Assembly (NCBI RefSeq): GCF_051622035.1
Contig: NC_135365.1
Span: 24,676,001-24,740,000 of the forward strand
DNA length: 64,000 bases
Reading direction: 5' to 3'
From: Arctopsyche grandis
Lineage: Eukaryota; Arthropoda; Insecta; Trichoptera; Hydropsychidae
This document shows positions 1 through 11,500 of the stretch, in pieces. A program made the translations under genes and the position numbers. Position 1 is the first letter of the stretch. The number at the start of each line of letters is the position of its first letter. Under the pieces are notes generated by a model. The model saw only the letters and a program-made list of their open reading frames with translations. It did no database searches and was not told where the DNA came from.

Positions 1-924
1 TTTTTCTCGATGTCGTTTCCAATGTATCTCTATTTCCTATTTTCAGTAAATAATTTAAAATGTTGCTCGAATCCAATTTTTTATACTTTAATTACATACC
101 TGTTCCAAATTTATTATATGGATGATTGGGATCTGACGTAGATTTATCCAGTAGATATAAACGCCAGGAATCATTGCATATGTTCTTTTCATTTTCTGAA
201 TTCACGGCATTCAATTCTCGATCTGTAGCACTTATAGTGAACAATGGCGAAATAAAAAATTGGGCAAATCTAAAATGAAAACAATTCAACTTCAATAAGA
301 GTACAATTTTTCATAGTTGTCATTATTGATTCAAATGAAGAATTACATATCCAAAGCTGATGCAAAGTGCTCTGGAATGACATCAAAAAAATATACAGTT
401 TTATCAGTGGATGTATAAGCATTATAGATGCCGCCATGTTCCGACAAAAATTTTGTATACATATTTTCCTATAACAATAAAACATTGTTTAAATCTAAAC
501 CTATAATAATATTGTGAAAAAATTACAATTTTTATATACCTGAGGATATTTTTTAGTTCCTAAAAAGAGCATGTGTTCACAAAAATGAGCCATTCCCGGT
601 ATATTGTCTGGATCACTGAGATGACCTGTATAAAATAAATTCACGCATTCAATATGCTAAACAAAACATGGTTTTGAAAAGAACCATAATATAATTAAAT
701 GTGATAAAATACAAACCAACGGCGACATTTAAAGCCGCTGCCGATTTCTCAGCCCTCGAATCACTGACGAGCAACACTTTCAATCTACTCTTCAATTGTA
801 TGCCTCTGAATTCAAATATAATAATTATATTAAAAAAAACTTCTTAAAAAGATTTTTTGATACTGTCCCTTCTATAAATTACATCCTTTCCAAATTCCAC
901 GGCTTGTTCTCGTTCAACCAGCAT
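1..924 (-). pseudogene. Ide: Insulin-degrading enzyme, tandem partial copy B (5' end only, first exon broken)
   Basis: Second copy of the N-terminal exons of insulin-degrading enzyme (M16 zinc metallopeptidase), reading leftwards off the window. Exons match the intact copy at 12058-13119: exon 2 717-805, exon 3 540-625, exon 4 347-468, exon 5 100-269 and exon 6 from 36 to the edge, all with intact splice sites and the same lengths. HFCEH (exon 3) and the SENEKN zinc-ligand region (exon 5) are kept. Exon 1 starts at the same ATG (922-924), but after about 24 codons the sequence diverges. The end of exon 1 and its GTAAG donor are missing and a TAA lies in frame at 844-846. Substitutions include H for Y before LSDP and NAYTS for NASTF; the latter is closer to vertebrate IDE (NAFTS), so copy B is not simply a decayed version of copy A. 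Either this is a pseudogene or it uses another first exon. The rest of the gene is outside the window. Confidence 0.85.
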
Positions 925-1401
925 GATTATGATTTATGATTTGTGCAATACTTGGTTTATTTCAAATTTGTAAGCAGAAACCAAACGAAAACGGTTCAAA
1001 TCTATGATTCAAATCAAGAAAGAATAAATTAACAACGTACATAAATATAATCCATATTCAAATTATGTCATGTTATCGATGTGTTTTCAGAATAAATAAA
1101 TTATTCCAAACTGAGTCTTAATTTCAGACTTGCTAGGGCACAGCACACAACTGATAGTAATATCTTCTGTAAAACCCGACCCATACACGGTCAAACATGT
1201 TGGTGGTTCTCGATACACGTACTAACCAAAGTCGCCAAAATCAATTTACACGAGCCTCAACAACGATTTTGATTCTAGAATTTTTTCGTATCACAAAATT
1301 TCATAACAAAACATCATATTTTGTTATTTTGTACGGACATAGAATATAAAAAATTTGATGTCAGAAAATGCCTTGATTTGGAATTTGACCCAAGTGAAAG
1401 G

Positions 1402-2694
1402 CTTAAAACCCGATTGAATGCCGATTCAGGATTATCATTGATAAGCCTAAATCGGCATTGGCTATCTTTTTTTTGATTTTTAAATGCTTTTTATTATTAC
1501 GAAATTATGTTCACAATACATCTTATATTTATTTTAATAGCTACTGATCTACTGATCATTTTCTATTTTACAATTTTAATTTAATTTGGTTAGTAATCAC
1601 AGTATTATATTATTCTAATGTTAATCTAAAGCATAATAGGAAAAAGAGCTCAAAAACCTATTTACAATCCTTATAAATGTTCATAATACATCTAATACAT
1701 AATATTAATTAAAGACTATCTAAAGTCGATGACCTAAAGCAGATTGTGTTTAGGTAATCTGTGTTTATACCTGAAGGGTATAGACATTTTATTGTAATCA
1801 CCGAGACTCTTCACAAGTGTGTTAGTATGGTTATTAGTGATTCTTTCATAGAATCTACTGGTTAGTTTGTTAGTAATGTCTGTAACAAACGGAATATTAT
1901 ATATAGCATGCAGTTTTTTCAGGTTAGTATATATGGGTGTATTATAAATTATTTTAAGGGATTTATTTTGTATTACTTGGAGCTTGGAAAGGTTAGTATT
2001 CGAGGCGTTATTCCATACAGGTGAAGCATAGGTTAATAATGGTAATATGAGCGCGCGATATAATTTTATTTTATTTAGCGTTGATAAAGAACTATGGCGA
2101 TTAAATATTGGATATATTGAGGATATACCCCGCATCGCCTTGCATTTCGCTGCCTCAATGTGAGGTGCCCATCTCATTCTTTTATCAAACGTTACTCCTA
2201 AATATTTTATTACTGACTGCCATTTCAGACTTTCTCCAGAGGGGATTTTCAGATCTGAACTTGGCTTATGTTTTCTAACACTAAAGAATATGGCGTCTGT
2301 TTTGGTTTGATTAATTTGAATTTTCCACTTAGTGAAGTGTTCAGTCATTGTTTTAATTGCAAATTCAAGATATTTAAGAATAGTGTCTGGTTTTTTGCTA
2401 CTTGTGAAGCAAGCTGTATCATCTGCATAACATTGGCTATCTGATATGTATATCGTACTGAAAAATGTACAAAATAATATAGTTTATTGGATTTTCGATG
2501 TATGTACGTAATTATGTAAAATATCAGCACTTTAAAGCAAATATTTTAAGACTTGTTCATTTTGTCATGCCTACACAATTACAGTACGGTACGTACGCTA
2601 CAAATACTGAGCTATTTGGTAATTTATCAGATAGCCAATGCCAACTTAGGCTTATCAGTGATAATTTTAAATCGGCATTTATTCGGGTTTTAAG
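1402..2694. mobile_element. TIR element (MITE-like) split by a LINE insertion
   Basis: About 70-bp terminal inverted repeats: the left arm starts CTTAAAACCCGATTGAATG at 1402 and the right arm ends at 2694. They share, in order, CTTAAAACCCG, ATGCCGATT, ATTATCA, TGATAAGCCTAA and GGCATTGGCTATCTGATA. The last block is interrupted on the left by the LINE at 1468-2430. Removing the LINE and one copy of its 12-bp target duplication restores a small element of about 320 bp with no coding capacity. No outer target duplication could be fixed. Confidence 0.7.
1468..2430 (-). mobile_element. 5'-truncated Jockey-type LINE, reverse transcriptase C-terminal half
   Basis: The minus-strand frame opens directly at the reverse-transcriptase catalytic YADD box and continues in frame to 1734: TDAIFFSVR, then KYLGVTFDKRMRWAPHI, LYRALILPLLTYASPVW and KLQVIQNKSLKIIY. 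These are typical of the Jockey/CR1 group palm-thumb and C-terminal region. About 265 bp of 3' UTR ends in an A-rich tail next to 1468. The element is flanked by a 12-bp duplication, CATTGGCTATCT, at 1456-1467 and 2431-2442, as expected for target-primed insertion. The endonuclease and most of the RT are missing, so it is dead on arrival. Confidence 0.85.
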
Positions 2695-3481
<787 letters not shown>

Positions 3482-3484
3482 AGT

Positions 3485-4021
3485 TTTTTGTTTTGGCTTA
3501 GTGGTAGCGTATATATTTAGCATCACTGAGGTCAAAGGTTCGAGTCCTCGCCACTGCTGGTTAGATTTGGGGGTTTTGTGACTCCAAATCGATCGTTTCT
3601 CTATCAGAGTTTGCTAATTTTATCTGATCATTGCTGAAACGGTTCCTGAAAATTGGTATTAGATCTAATCCTGTTGTCACAAAATCTGCCTGTGTATAAT
3701 TTGTAATAATTATACACAGTAATCTGAAATCTATAGATATCTCTATCGACATCTCTATAATTTCGTATTTATTGTATGTATAAAAATTGTATACAAAAAA
3801 AAATCTAAAAATAATCCATAGATGTCACTATGATTATTATTTCTGATTAATTGTTATATGCTATATATTCTGATTGTATATGTATGTATTACTGTATTTC
3901 TGATTTCTGATTGTTTATGTATTGTGTATTTCGTTAACGTACACCCGTCGCATTGGAGCGAATCTGTAATGGCGAGTGTGTATTGATTTGTGACAATAAA
4001 ATAAAAATAATATAAAATAAA

Positions 4022-4022
<1 letters not shown>
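3485..4022 (+). mobile_element. tRNA-derived SINE
   Basis: The head carries an RNA polymerase III internal promoter: A box TGGCTTAGTGG (3494-3504) and perfect B box GGTTCGAGTCC (3537-3547), 32 bases apart, as in tRNA genes. The head does not fold as a true tRNA and is followed by about 470 bp of body. The body includes a repeated TTTCTGATT segment, then CCCGTCGCATTGGAGCG, and ends in an AATAAAATAAAA-type tail merging into (TA)n. The paralogous upstream region of IDE copy A lacks it, so the insertion followed the duplication. It is unusually long for a SINE. The partner LINE is not identifiable here. Confidence 0.75.

Positions 4023-4098
<76 letters not shown>
4022..4098. repeat. (TA)n microsatellite at the SINE 3' end
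   Basis: About 75 bp of TA followed by a T run. Together with the 5' TA tract it brackets the SINE, consistent with insertion into a TA repeat. Confidence 0.9.
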
Positions 4099-4114
<16 letters not shown>

Positions 4115-4119
4115 GTATA

Positions 4120-4534
4120 TTTGTAACTGCTGCTGCCGCAGAAGAGTTTGAGGTCGGTGTATGAACATTTCTTAATTAATTAATCTTTTTCACCAGTAGT
4201 TGAACTTGTTCAAATCGCTAATAGCGATAAGCGAATGCAAATCTTAGGGAAATAATAATAAATTATATTAGATTTAATTCACGTTTTAATACTAATGAAA
4301 TTGATATTCAATACATTTAATACGTTTAAAATAAAGTAATTCGACTACAAACGAAATTTAAAAGGTTTTGTTTACTTAGTACTTCGAATGTGAAATGGCT
4401 GTGAAAAAACGAAATTTGGTTTATCGCGTTTTTCATTCGATAAGCATTTATCAGTGCGAATAGATCTTGATAAATTTAACTGTTTTTTTTGTTTTTTGTT
4501 TCAAATATGGTACTTACATTATTTTTTTTTGTAT
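4120..4534. repeat. Upstream flank of IDE copy B, part of the segmental duplication
   Basis: From CTGCCGCAGAAGAGTTTG to about 4335 this matches 13490-13676 almost base for base (small indels only). A short shared TATGGTACTTACATTATTTTT block at 4505-4530 corresponds to 13674-13682 joined to 16767-16785. It is non-coding and defines the outer extent of the tandem duplication that created the two IDE copies. Confidence 0.8.
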
Positions 4535-4881
4535 TGTTGCGTGGACGTAAAGAGGGCTTTCCAGGATCGGAGAGAAAGACACAGCTAGTGTTGTAGAAGT
4601 GGTTTATTAGGTCCGCACCCGTCGGCTCTCCCACTCGGAATGCTTTCCAGTTCGAGAGTGCCCAATATTTATACCCATCGGGCGCAATCATAGTTATTCT
4701 ATATCGATAATCGAGAATCTATTATGTATGATATGTTAGTCGATGAGTCAGGCGATCCTATTGGCCGTTACATATGGCTCCTCTATACGAGCTTTGGCCT
4801 GAACGAGATATCAGGTGATTAGCACTCGTAAGCCATCGTTCCACGATATCACGCCATCACCCATCTAATCTCTACGTTACA
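4535..4881 (-). mobile_element. Solo LTR (347 bp)
   Basis: Begins TGTTGCGTGG and ends CTACGTTACA, so on the minus strand it is TGTAAC...GCAACA with the TG..CA ends of a long terminal repeat. It is flanked by a 4-bp duplication, GTAT, at 4531-4534 and 4882-4885. The minus strand shows GGGTATAAATATTGG (TATA box) about mid-way and then CTAATAAACC (polyadenylation signal), in the right order for an LTR. No internal retroelement sequence remains, so it is a recombination product. The paralogous site at 16780-16790 is empty. Confidence 0.8.
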
Positions 4882-4885
4882 GTAT

Positions 4886-5016
4886 TTTTATGAATTTACA
4901 TAATCTTACAAACTTATAATTTTTTTTAAATCTTCATCATTTGAACCATTTACTCATCTTCAGTTTGCTCGTAAAATTAAAGTAAAAATTGAAAACACAA
5001 GCGATTGTTAAATAAA
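4886..5016. other. AT-rich spacer
   Basis: No gene or recognisable repeat seen. Confidence 0.3.
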
Positions 5017-5428
5017 ATCCCAATTCCGGTTTATTAAATTTAACGATTTATTTTTATTTTTATCACATTGATAAGAGCACACTTATTTGAACGGTCGAAA
5101 ATAATACTGAAAAAAAATTGAACAAGAGTAAACTGCCGCTTCCGGTAGACGCGTGTTCAATCACTAGAGCGCGGATAGAGACCGTGCTTTTTCCAGGAAT
5201 CGGGGTGGTTTGGTTCTATTTACAAAGCTAGAGAGCAAAAAAAAAGGTCCGGCCAACCTTTAACAAAGCATTTACAACAATTGAACAATAAACTGCGCGC
5301 TCTGGGTCCGCTCTTTAATCACATATAAGTTATTATTATAATTTTTATTATATTGTTTTGTTTATTTTTTATTCAAGTTGGTATTAAGCTTAAACTTCTA
5401 GTTAAATTTAATAAACCGGAATTGGGAT
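5017..5428. mobile_element. MITE with about 28-bp TIRs
   Basis: Ends are exact inverted copies: ATCCCAATTCCGG, TTTATTAAATTTAAC (5017-5045) and GTTAAATTTAATAAACCGG, AATTGGGAT (5400-5428). The interior has no ORF. Its part at 5170-5290 (CCAGGAA, AAAGCTAGAGAGCAAAAAAA) has a diverged inverted relative at about 16850-16945. Confidence 0.75.
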
Positions 5429-5439
5429 ACTACGGAATC

Positions 5440-6636
5440 ATCACTCCGTTCACAACTTTGGGGACAGGCAGGGTTTAGGGCAAATTTCAGCACAATGGAC
5501 CACCTCCAAGTAGTTGGCGAATTAATCGAGCGCGCCAACGAATATCGACGGCCATTGTGCCTAGGTTTCGTCGATCGCCTTCGATACAGTTAGTCATAAT
5601 GCAGTACTTAACGCTCTACAAACACAGGGAGTGCCGGAACCCTATGTGGGACTGTTAGCTGCAATATATAAGAATGCCACAGCTTCGGTTAAAATTTTTT
5701 CAGGTACAGATAGATTTAGCATAGGAAAAGGAGTAAGACATGTAGATACAATATTGCCCAAGTTATTCAATGCAGTGCTTGAGGGAGTTTTCAGGAACTT
5801 GGAGTGGGACACAGCCGGAGTAAGCATCAACGGTCGTTTCTTGAGTCACCTTCGGTTCGCAAACGATATAGTTTTAACAGCTCGTGATTCAGCTAACCTA
5901 ATTAACAGACTAACACAGCTGGACAGGGAAAGTAGAAAAGTAGGATTAAAAATTAACGTAGATAAGACCAAACTAATGTTCAATAGTTATTGCATGCCTG
6001 ATAGCATCCCATTAGATGATAAACCAGTAGAAGTAGTAAATAATTATTTATATTTAGTAAATTGTCTGCTAGTAAAGATGAGGTGATAAAGAGGCGTATG
6101 AAGGAGTGCATTTGATGGAGTGCATTTGGACGGATGAATGCTGTTTTTAAATCAAAAATGCCGCTCTGCCTGAAGAAAAAGATCTTTGATCAATGCGTTT
6201 TGCCAGTGATGACGTATGAATGTGAAACTTGGACACTGAACGCCAAGATGCTACATAAAATCCAATGCACTCAAAGAAGTATGGAACACTGTATGCTTGG
6301 CAAAACGAGGAAAGACAGAAAGCGGAACACGTAGGTGAGAAGTATGACAAGAGTAGTGGACATAGTGGATAGAGTGAATAGATTGAAATGGAAATGGGCG
6401 GGTCACGTAGCTAGGAGGATGGACGAAAGGTGGACAAAAGAAGTGCTTGAATGGTACCCGAGAGAATGCAAAAGGGTAAAAGGAAGACCGCAAGGAAGAT
6501 GGGTGAACGAAATTAGAAAAATGTGCGGGGTGAGATGGATGAGTGTTGCGCAAAACAGAGACGTGTGGAAGCGTGTTGAAAAGGCCTTCATCCAGCAGTG
6601 GATGGCGAATGGCTGTAAATGATGATGATATATATA
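5440..6636 (+). mobile_element. Degenerate RTE-type LINE fragment
   Basis: Reading through frameshifts, the plus strand gives reverse transcriptase palm sequence: [18 protein letters not shown] near 5467, then LPKLFNAVLEGVFRNLEW, HLRFANDIVL (the FADD catalytic box changed to FAND) and KVGLKINVDKTKLM. Further on come VMTYECETWTL and, in the frame at 6335-6622, KWKWAGHVARRMDERW and GRPQGRWVNEI. These are characteristic of the RTE clade C-terminus. It ends in TGATGATGATATATATA, the short-repeat tail usual for RTE elements. The 5' half is missing and the catalytic residue is mutated, so it is inactive. Confidence 0.8.
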
Positions 6637-8171
6637 CATTGCCGGTCACTGAAATCGCAACCCCTTACAAAAACACGAAGAAACCATTTTACGCGTTTAT
6701 TTAGATTTAAAGTCACGCCCAAATGATTTAAAATGATGGTAAATATCATTTTAGTTATTTGTGGGTTAATATGTATGTTAGAAAAATGTAATAAAAACGA
6801 ACTACGACAAATTAAGCGTGAAGGATATTTTACGACCAATGTCTTCTTCACGCATTATTGCTGTAGAAAATAAAACCCAACACTTTTGAACATTTTTTTA
6901 ATTGAATAACAATGTATAGACACATAAGAATAAGATAATAAAATATTTAATATTTAGTTGCTCCCCCTTTTGTTGTAATGACTACGACAAATCCCCAAAG
7001 CATGGAATTTACGAATTCCTCGAGCATTTGTAATGGAAATTTCTCAAATCATATTTTTTGGTAGTATTTTGTAATGATTGAAGGTTTAGAATGATGTTTT
7101 TGCTGATTTTTCGTTTAATTATACTCCATTGGTTCTTAATGGGGTTCAAATCGGGGCTTTTTCCAGGCCAAGTTAATGTTGGTACTCTGAGTTGTTGTAA
7201 ATAAGTCTTCTCCTTTGAAAATCTTATTCAAATATCACATCTTTTTGTATTTATTATTATTGTACACATTCAAATGCATAAAATAAAGAAAAAAAAATAC
7301 TATTGATAGTATGAGATGATCTTTTAAAATATTTTTGTAAATTTCAACATTCACGAACCCTTTCATAAATGTAATTTTTCCAACTCCATAGTAAAAAAAC
7401 ATCCCCAGATGATTATACTCTGAGGGTGCTTTGCTGTATTCCGGGTGCAATTTTTCTTGTAGCGTTCTCAACATTTACGCCGGAAATTCTGCAACCCACC
7501 CAAGCCAACCATGTTGAATTTGGATTCATTCGAGAATATGACTCTTCGCCAATCCATTTCAATCCAAATTTTGTGTGTTTTGGCCCATTCCAAGCGTGCA
7601 CGCATCATTTTATTCATGAGGAGCGGTTTATTCATCGGTCTCCTTGCGAAAAGTCCACTATCTCTAAAGTGTCAACGTATAGTTTCCACATTAATGTCGA
7701 TTGAAAACCTTTCAGGAGCATCTCGTCTAATTTCTGTAGCAGTTTTGAACCTGTCGTGTAATGATTCGCTTGTCAATAAACGATCTTCCCTCCTAGATGC
7801 CTGTCGTTTCGATCCAGTTCCCTTTTTTCGTTGTAACGTTCCAAATTCCCGTTCTTTCTTCAAGATTCTGAAGACAGTGGATTTGGAACATCCTACTCTA
7901 GCGGAAATTTCTCCAAATGATAAAAGGAAATTTCTCCACAACTCACCATATTCGATATAATTAGCCGCACTTCGTATGTGTTTTTCTGTTCTGCGGCATG
8001 TTTCTTCAAATTATATTGTTTTCACTCCGAAACCACACACGAAAATGAGCTCAAATCGAAGAAAGGTTGTGTATTTAAATAACTAAGTGGTAAAAAATCC
8101 TAATATATAACGATTATAGGTTTTATTACCCGAAAATCGTAAAATTTAAGGGGTTGCGATTTCAGTGACTG

Positions 8172-8177
<6 letters not shown>
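6637..8177 (-). mobile_element. Degenerate Tc1-type DNA transposon
   Basis: 31-bp terminal inverted repeats (6637-6667 and 8147-8177) share GTCACTGAAATCGCAACCCC, and the element sits in TA dinucleotides as Tc1/mariner elements do. The minus strand carries the transposase remains: a helix-turn-helix segment (ISARVGCSKSTVFRILKKE, 7941-7672 frame) and, in other frames, WAKTHKIWIEMDWRRVIFS followed by NESKFN, the region of the second catalytic aspartate (usually SDESKF, here changed to N). Several frameshifts separate the pieces, so it cannot encode a working transposase. Confidence 0.85.

Positions 8178-8256
<79 letters not shown>
8178..8256. repeat. (TA)n microsatellite
   Basis: About 78 bp of TA between the Tc1 element and the MITE fragment. 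The full-length MITE relatives carry TA-rich ATATATA tracts at the same position. Confidence 0.9.
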
Positions 8257-8337
8257 TGTCGCATTCACTCAATATATATGTATATCGAAGAAAGGAACGG
8301 CAACAAAATTAAGGTTTCGGGTATACAGTCCTCATAA
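8257..8337 (+). mobile_element. Truncated copy of the TTAA-flanked MITE family
   Basis: CTGTCGCATTCACTCAATATA, then ATCGAAGAAAGGAACGG, AAAATTAAGGTTTCGGG and a degraded terminus (ACAGTCCTCATAAG), matching the right end of the element at 51557-52070. The rest is missing. Confidence 0.7.
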
Positions 8338-8590
8338 GATATAAAATTAATAAAAAATAATATTGTATTAATCTTTTATTAATTCATTTTTATGATTCAC
8401 AATTATTGTAACTTATTTTATATTAATTGTGCATAAATCGCCAAATCTCAATTGTATAATCTACATACAATGTAAAATTTATTAACTAACACAATCACAC
8501 ATTTTCCTCAAAATATGTGTACAAATTAAATCTCAAACACAATTTTCATAAACGTGGTAAATTAAAATGAAAATTCACGTCCACCACCAT

Positions 8591-11500
8591 CTAAAGTTTA
8601 TCAAATGTACCTTTGCGTGGGATGTCCGTATAAGGCGGTACCATCTGGAACAATGACTGGCCTGATTTAAACGTAGCGACATCTTCTATTTTAATCATCT
8701 AAAAAAAACCCATTTCAGTACTCAATTCAATCAAAATATTCATACCTATAAAGTAAAAATATGTATGGATGCATATGTATATATACCACTGAATGGTCTT
8801 CCGGGACTGGGAGAAGCTCGGCATTGGAATTTTCTGACTTTATAATACCTATAACTGTGTCCGGATTACCAGCACCACCTTTAGCCGATGATATCATATG
8901 CACACTTAGTTTCCGTCGGCTAGGTGAGGATATTGACAGAATATCCTATATTGAATGAAAATATATATGTATTACTATCGTCACAATAAAGTAGTAAATA
9001 AATCTTAGCATACATACCTTGTATACATTGTATAATTGATTTTTAGTAACATCTCGCAGTGCCTTTACTTCAACGTTTTCCCTATCAAAGTGGTATTGCT
9101 GTGATTCAATTTCTGTCCAAAATTTGTCTGAACGACCCAACATCATTTCAGGACGTTTAAGTTTCTCTGCTATCAAAGCATTTCGGTGACTATCATATTC
9201 CTGGTCACTCAACTTGTTGATGTAATCCTGAAAGAAAGAAGAAAATTTCAAATTATAGTAGTAATAAACATTTATACAAATTATTATTATAGTTGAAAAT
9301 AATTTCTACACACCTCCATATGCCAAAGGAAAGCTTCTATTCTAGATTCTACATAGCTTGGATGTCTATCTGACTGCACTATAATCCGAATACCTTGAAC
9401 ACCATTGAAACGACGGATTTGACTGAATACAATATAGCCAAGTTGTTCCTAAAAACAAAGCAAAGTATTATGTAAAATAAGACTGACATCGAATAATAAA
9501 TAAATAGATTAGTCACACTCACTTTGGTTCTCAATATATTGAAACAGGGTTCAGATAAAATTTGTACTAGTAATTCAATTAAAACATTCGAAGACGTCGA
9601 TTGTAGGCCACATTGTAAGTAAATTAATACACACGAACTACTGTGAACGGTATGGTCGATTTCCAATATATAATGACTGCCCTTTTTCAGTTGAATTTCC
9701 CTTATCAGTGTCAACTGTTGGGATAATAGGGGTATTATATTCTTGGGCATCCTAAAATTTATTTAAAAAGTGAGACATTGTTAATTTGACGGAGAGCCAC
9801 AGCAAACTGATCGCTCACGCGTCACATCACAAGATGACAACTCAACGATATTTCAACCATGAATGCATTCTTCTAAGCTAGAATATTAAAATAAGTCCCA
9901 CAATAATGTGTATAAGAATTGCATACTTTTGCTCGACGATGGATGCGAGTTCTACAGCTTTCTTCTTTGAAGCATTTCCATGTACAAAACACTCAATGTG
10001 AACTTTTGTTAGTAAATTTTTAATAAAATCTTGCAAGTTATCAATCGTAATAGCTGAAATGGATATTAAAAATAAATTAATTACCAGGGAACGACTTTTT
10101 AAATAATTTCATTATGATATACATAGCTACAATGTATGTATAACCAATTACCGTCTTTCATGTTCAAGCACTCCTTTTTGCTCCAAGAAACTTCTGAAAG
10201 CATCATAGTCAAATAAAAACAGCCGAGTTCATACGGCTGATCGGCATCGAAATTTCTCAATTGCCTTACATAATTTTCTTTAAGAATAGCAAATCTTTCT
10301 GGATTCACCTGTAGCGATGCCAGTTTTTCCATGATGCAATTGAGAAGGACATGTTGTTTACAATTATAACCATCTATTTTAATCTAAAATAAACTCATTA
10401 AAAGTAATATAATTGAAGCTTACAAACATAATATATGTATGTATATCACATGACCACACCAACCGTAAATCCAGTTTTGGTATTATAAATTTGATAATTG
10501 ATTCCTGCCAATTCGGCTGCATAAGTTAGCTCATTGAGTGAATCGTTGAGCAAAGATATAAATAATGAATTCAAATTGTAATTTAGTGGATCGAAATTCA
10601 CGATTGGACTAAAAATATAATGAAAATTAGTGTTTTATAAAATTGCCTTAGTTAAAAAAATAAATAAAAACGATTATTCACCTAACGAATCGAAAGAATG
10701 TATTCATTTTTGGTAGTGAGTATTCATCATCTTGTTTGAACCAGACTCTTATCAATGGAGTATCGTAAACAATCGTCGGATATTCCTTTGATTCGGGATC
10801 TGATTCGATCAAATCTAAACTGTCCGGTAAGAAAGAGTTGACTGCTGGCAAATGCAAACCTTCGTTTAATCCACATTTATTCCATCTCTGGAAAATATAT
10901 AATATAATAAATCACATAAAAATAGAAAAAAATTGACTATGACAAATGTAACAACAGTTGATTTTACACACGTCAAGTTTTTCCTTTGATACTTTCTTCA
11001 AGTGATATTTTGTACCATACCATTTTTCAGTTTGATCGCAATTTGATGCAAATATTTTACCAAAAACCTTTATACGAATTCGCTCTGGTGTCAACATTGA
11101 CAAAAACTCTTGAATGAGTTGCGGCTTCCAATCCGTTAAATGAAAATCAGCACTCATGATTTCATCCATCGGATAATCCTTCTTAATATGGAATGAAATA
11201 TAAAAAATATTAGAAATAAATTCAATTCGTAACTGAAATTAAGTTAGCATAAAATCCACCTGTAAATTGTTCACATATTTTTGAACAAAATCTCTGGGCT
11301 CCTCTTTATCTTGAAACTTGAACAATGTCAAACGAATATTTGCTATCTCGTCAAAGAACCACTTTTGAATACCTTCTTTGTTCAACAAATTTATATACTG
11401 CAAAATAACCAAACTCATTGCAAACCACAGTCAACTAACGAATTCAAAGTTATACATAATGGAATCTTTACTTGGAATACCAGCTCGACAATTTCATCAG

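Noticed and set aside
3494-3560. tRNA gene
   Set aside because: A and B boxes are perfect, but the sequence does not close into an acceptor stem and is followed by a SINE body.
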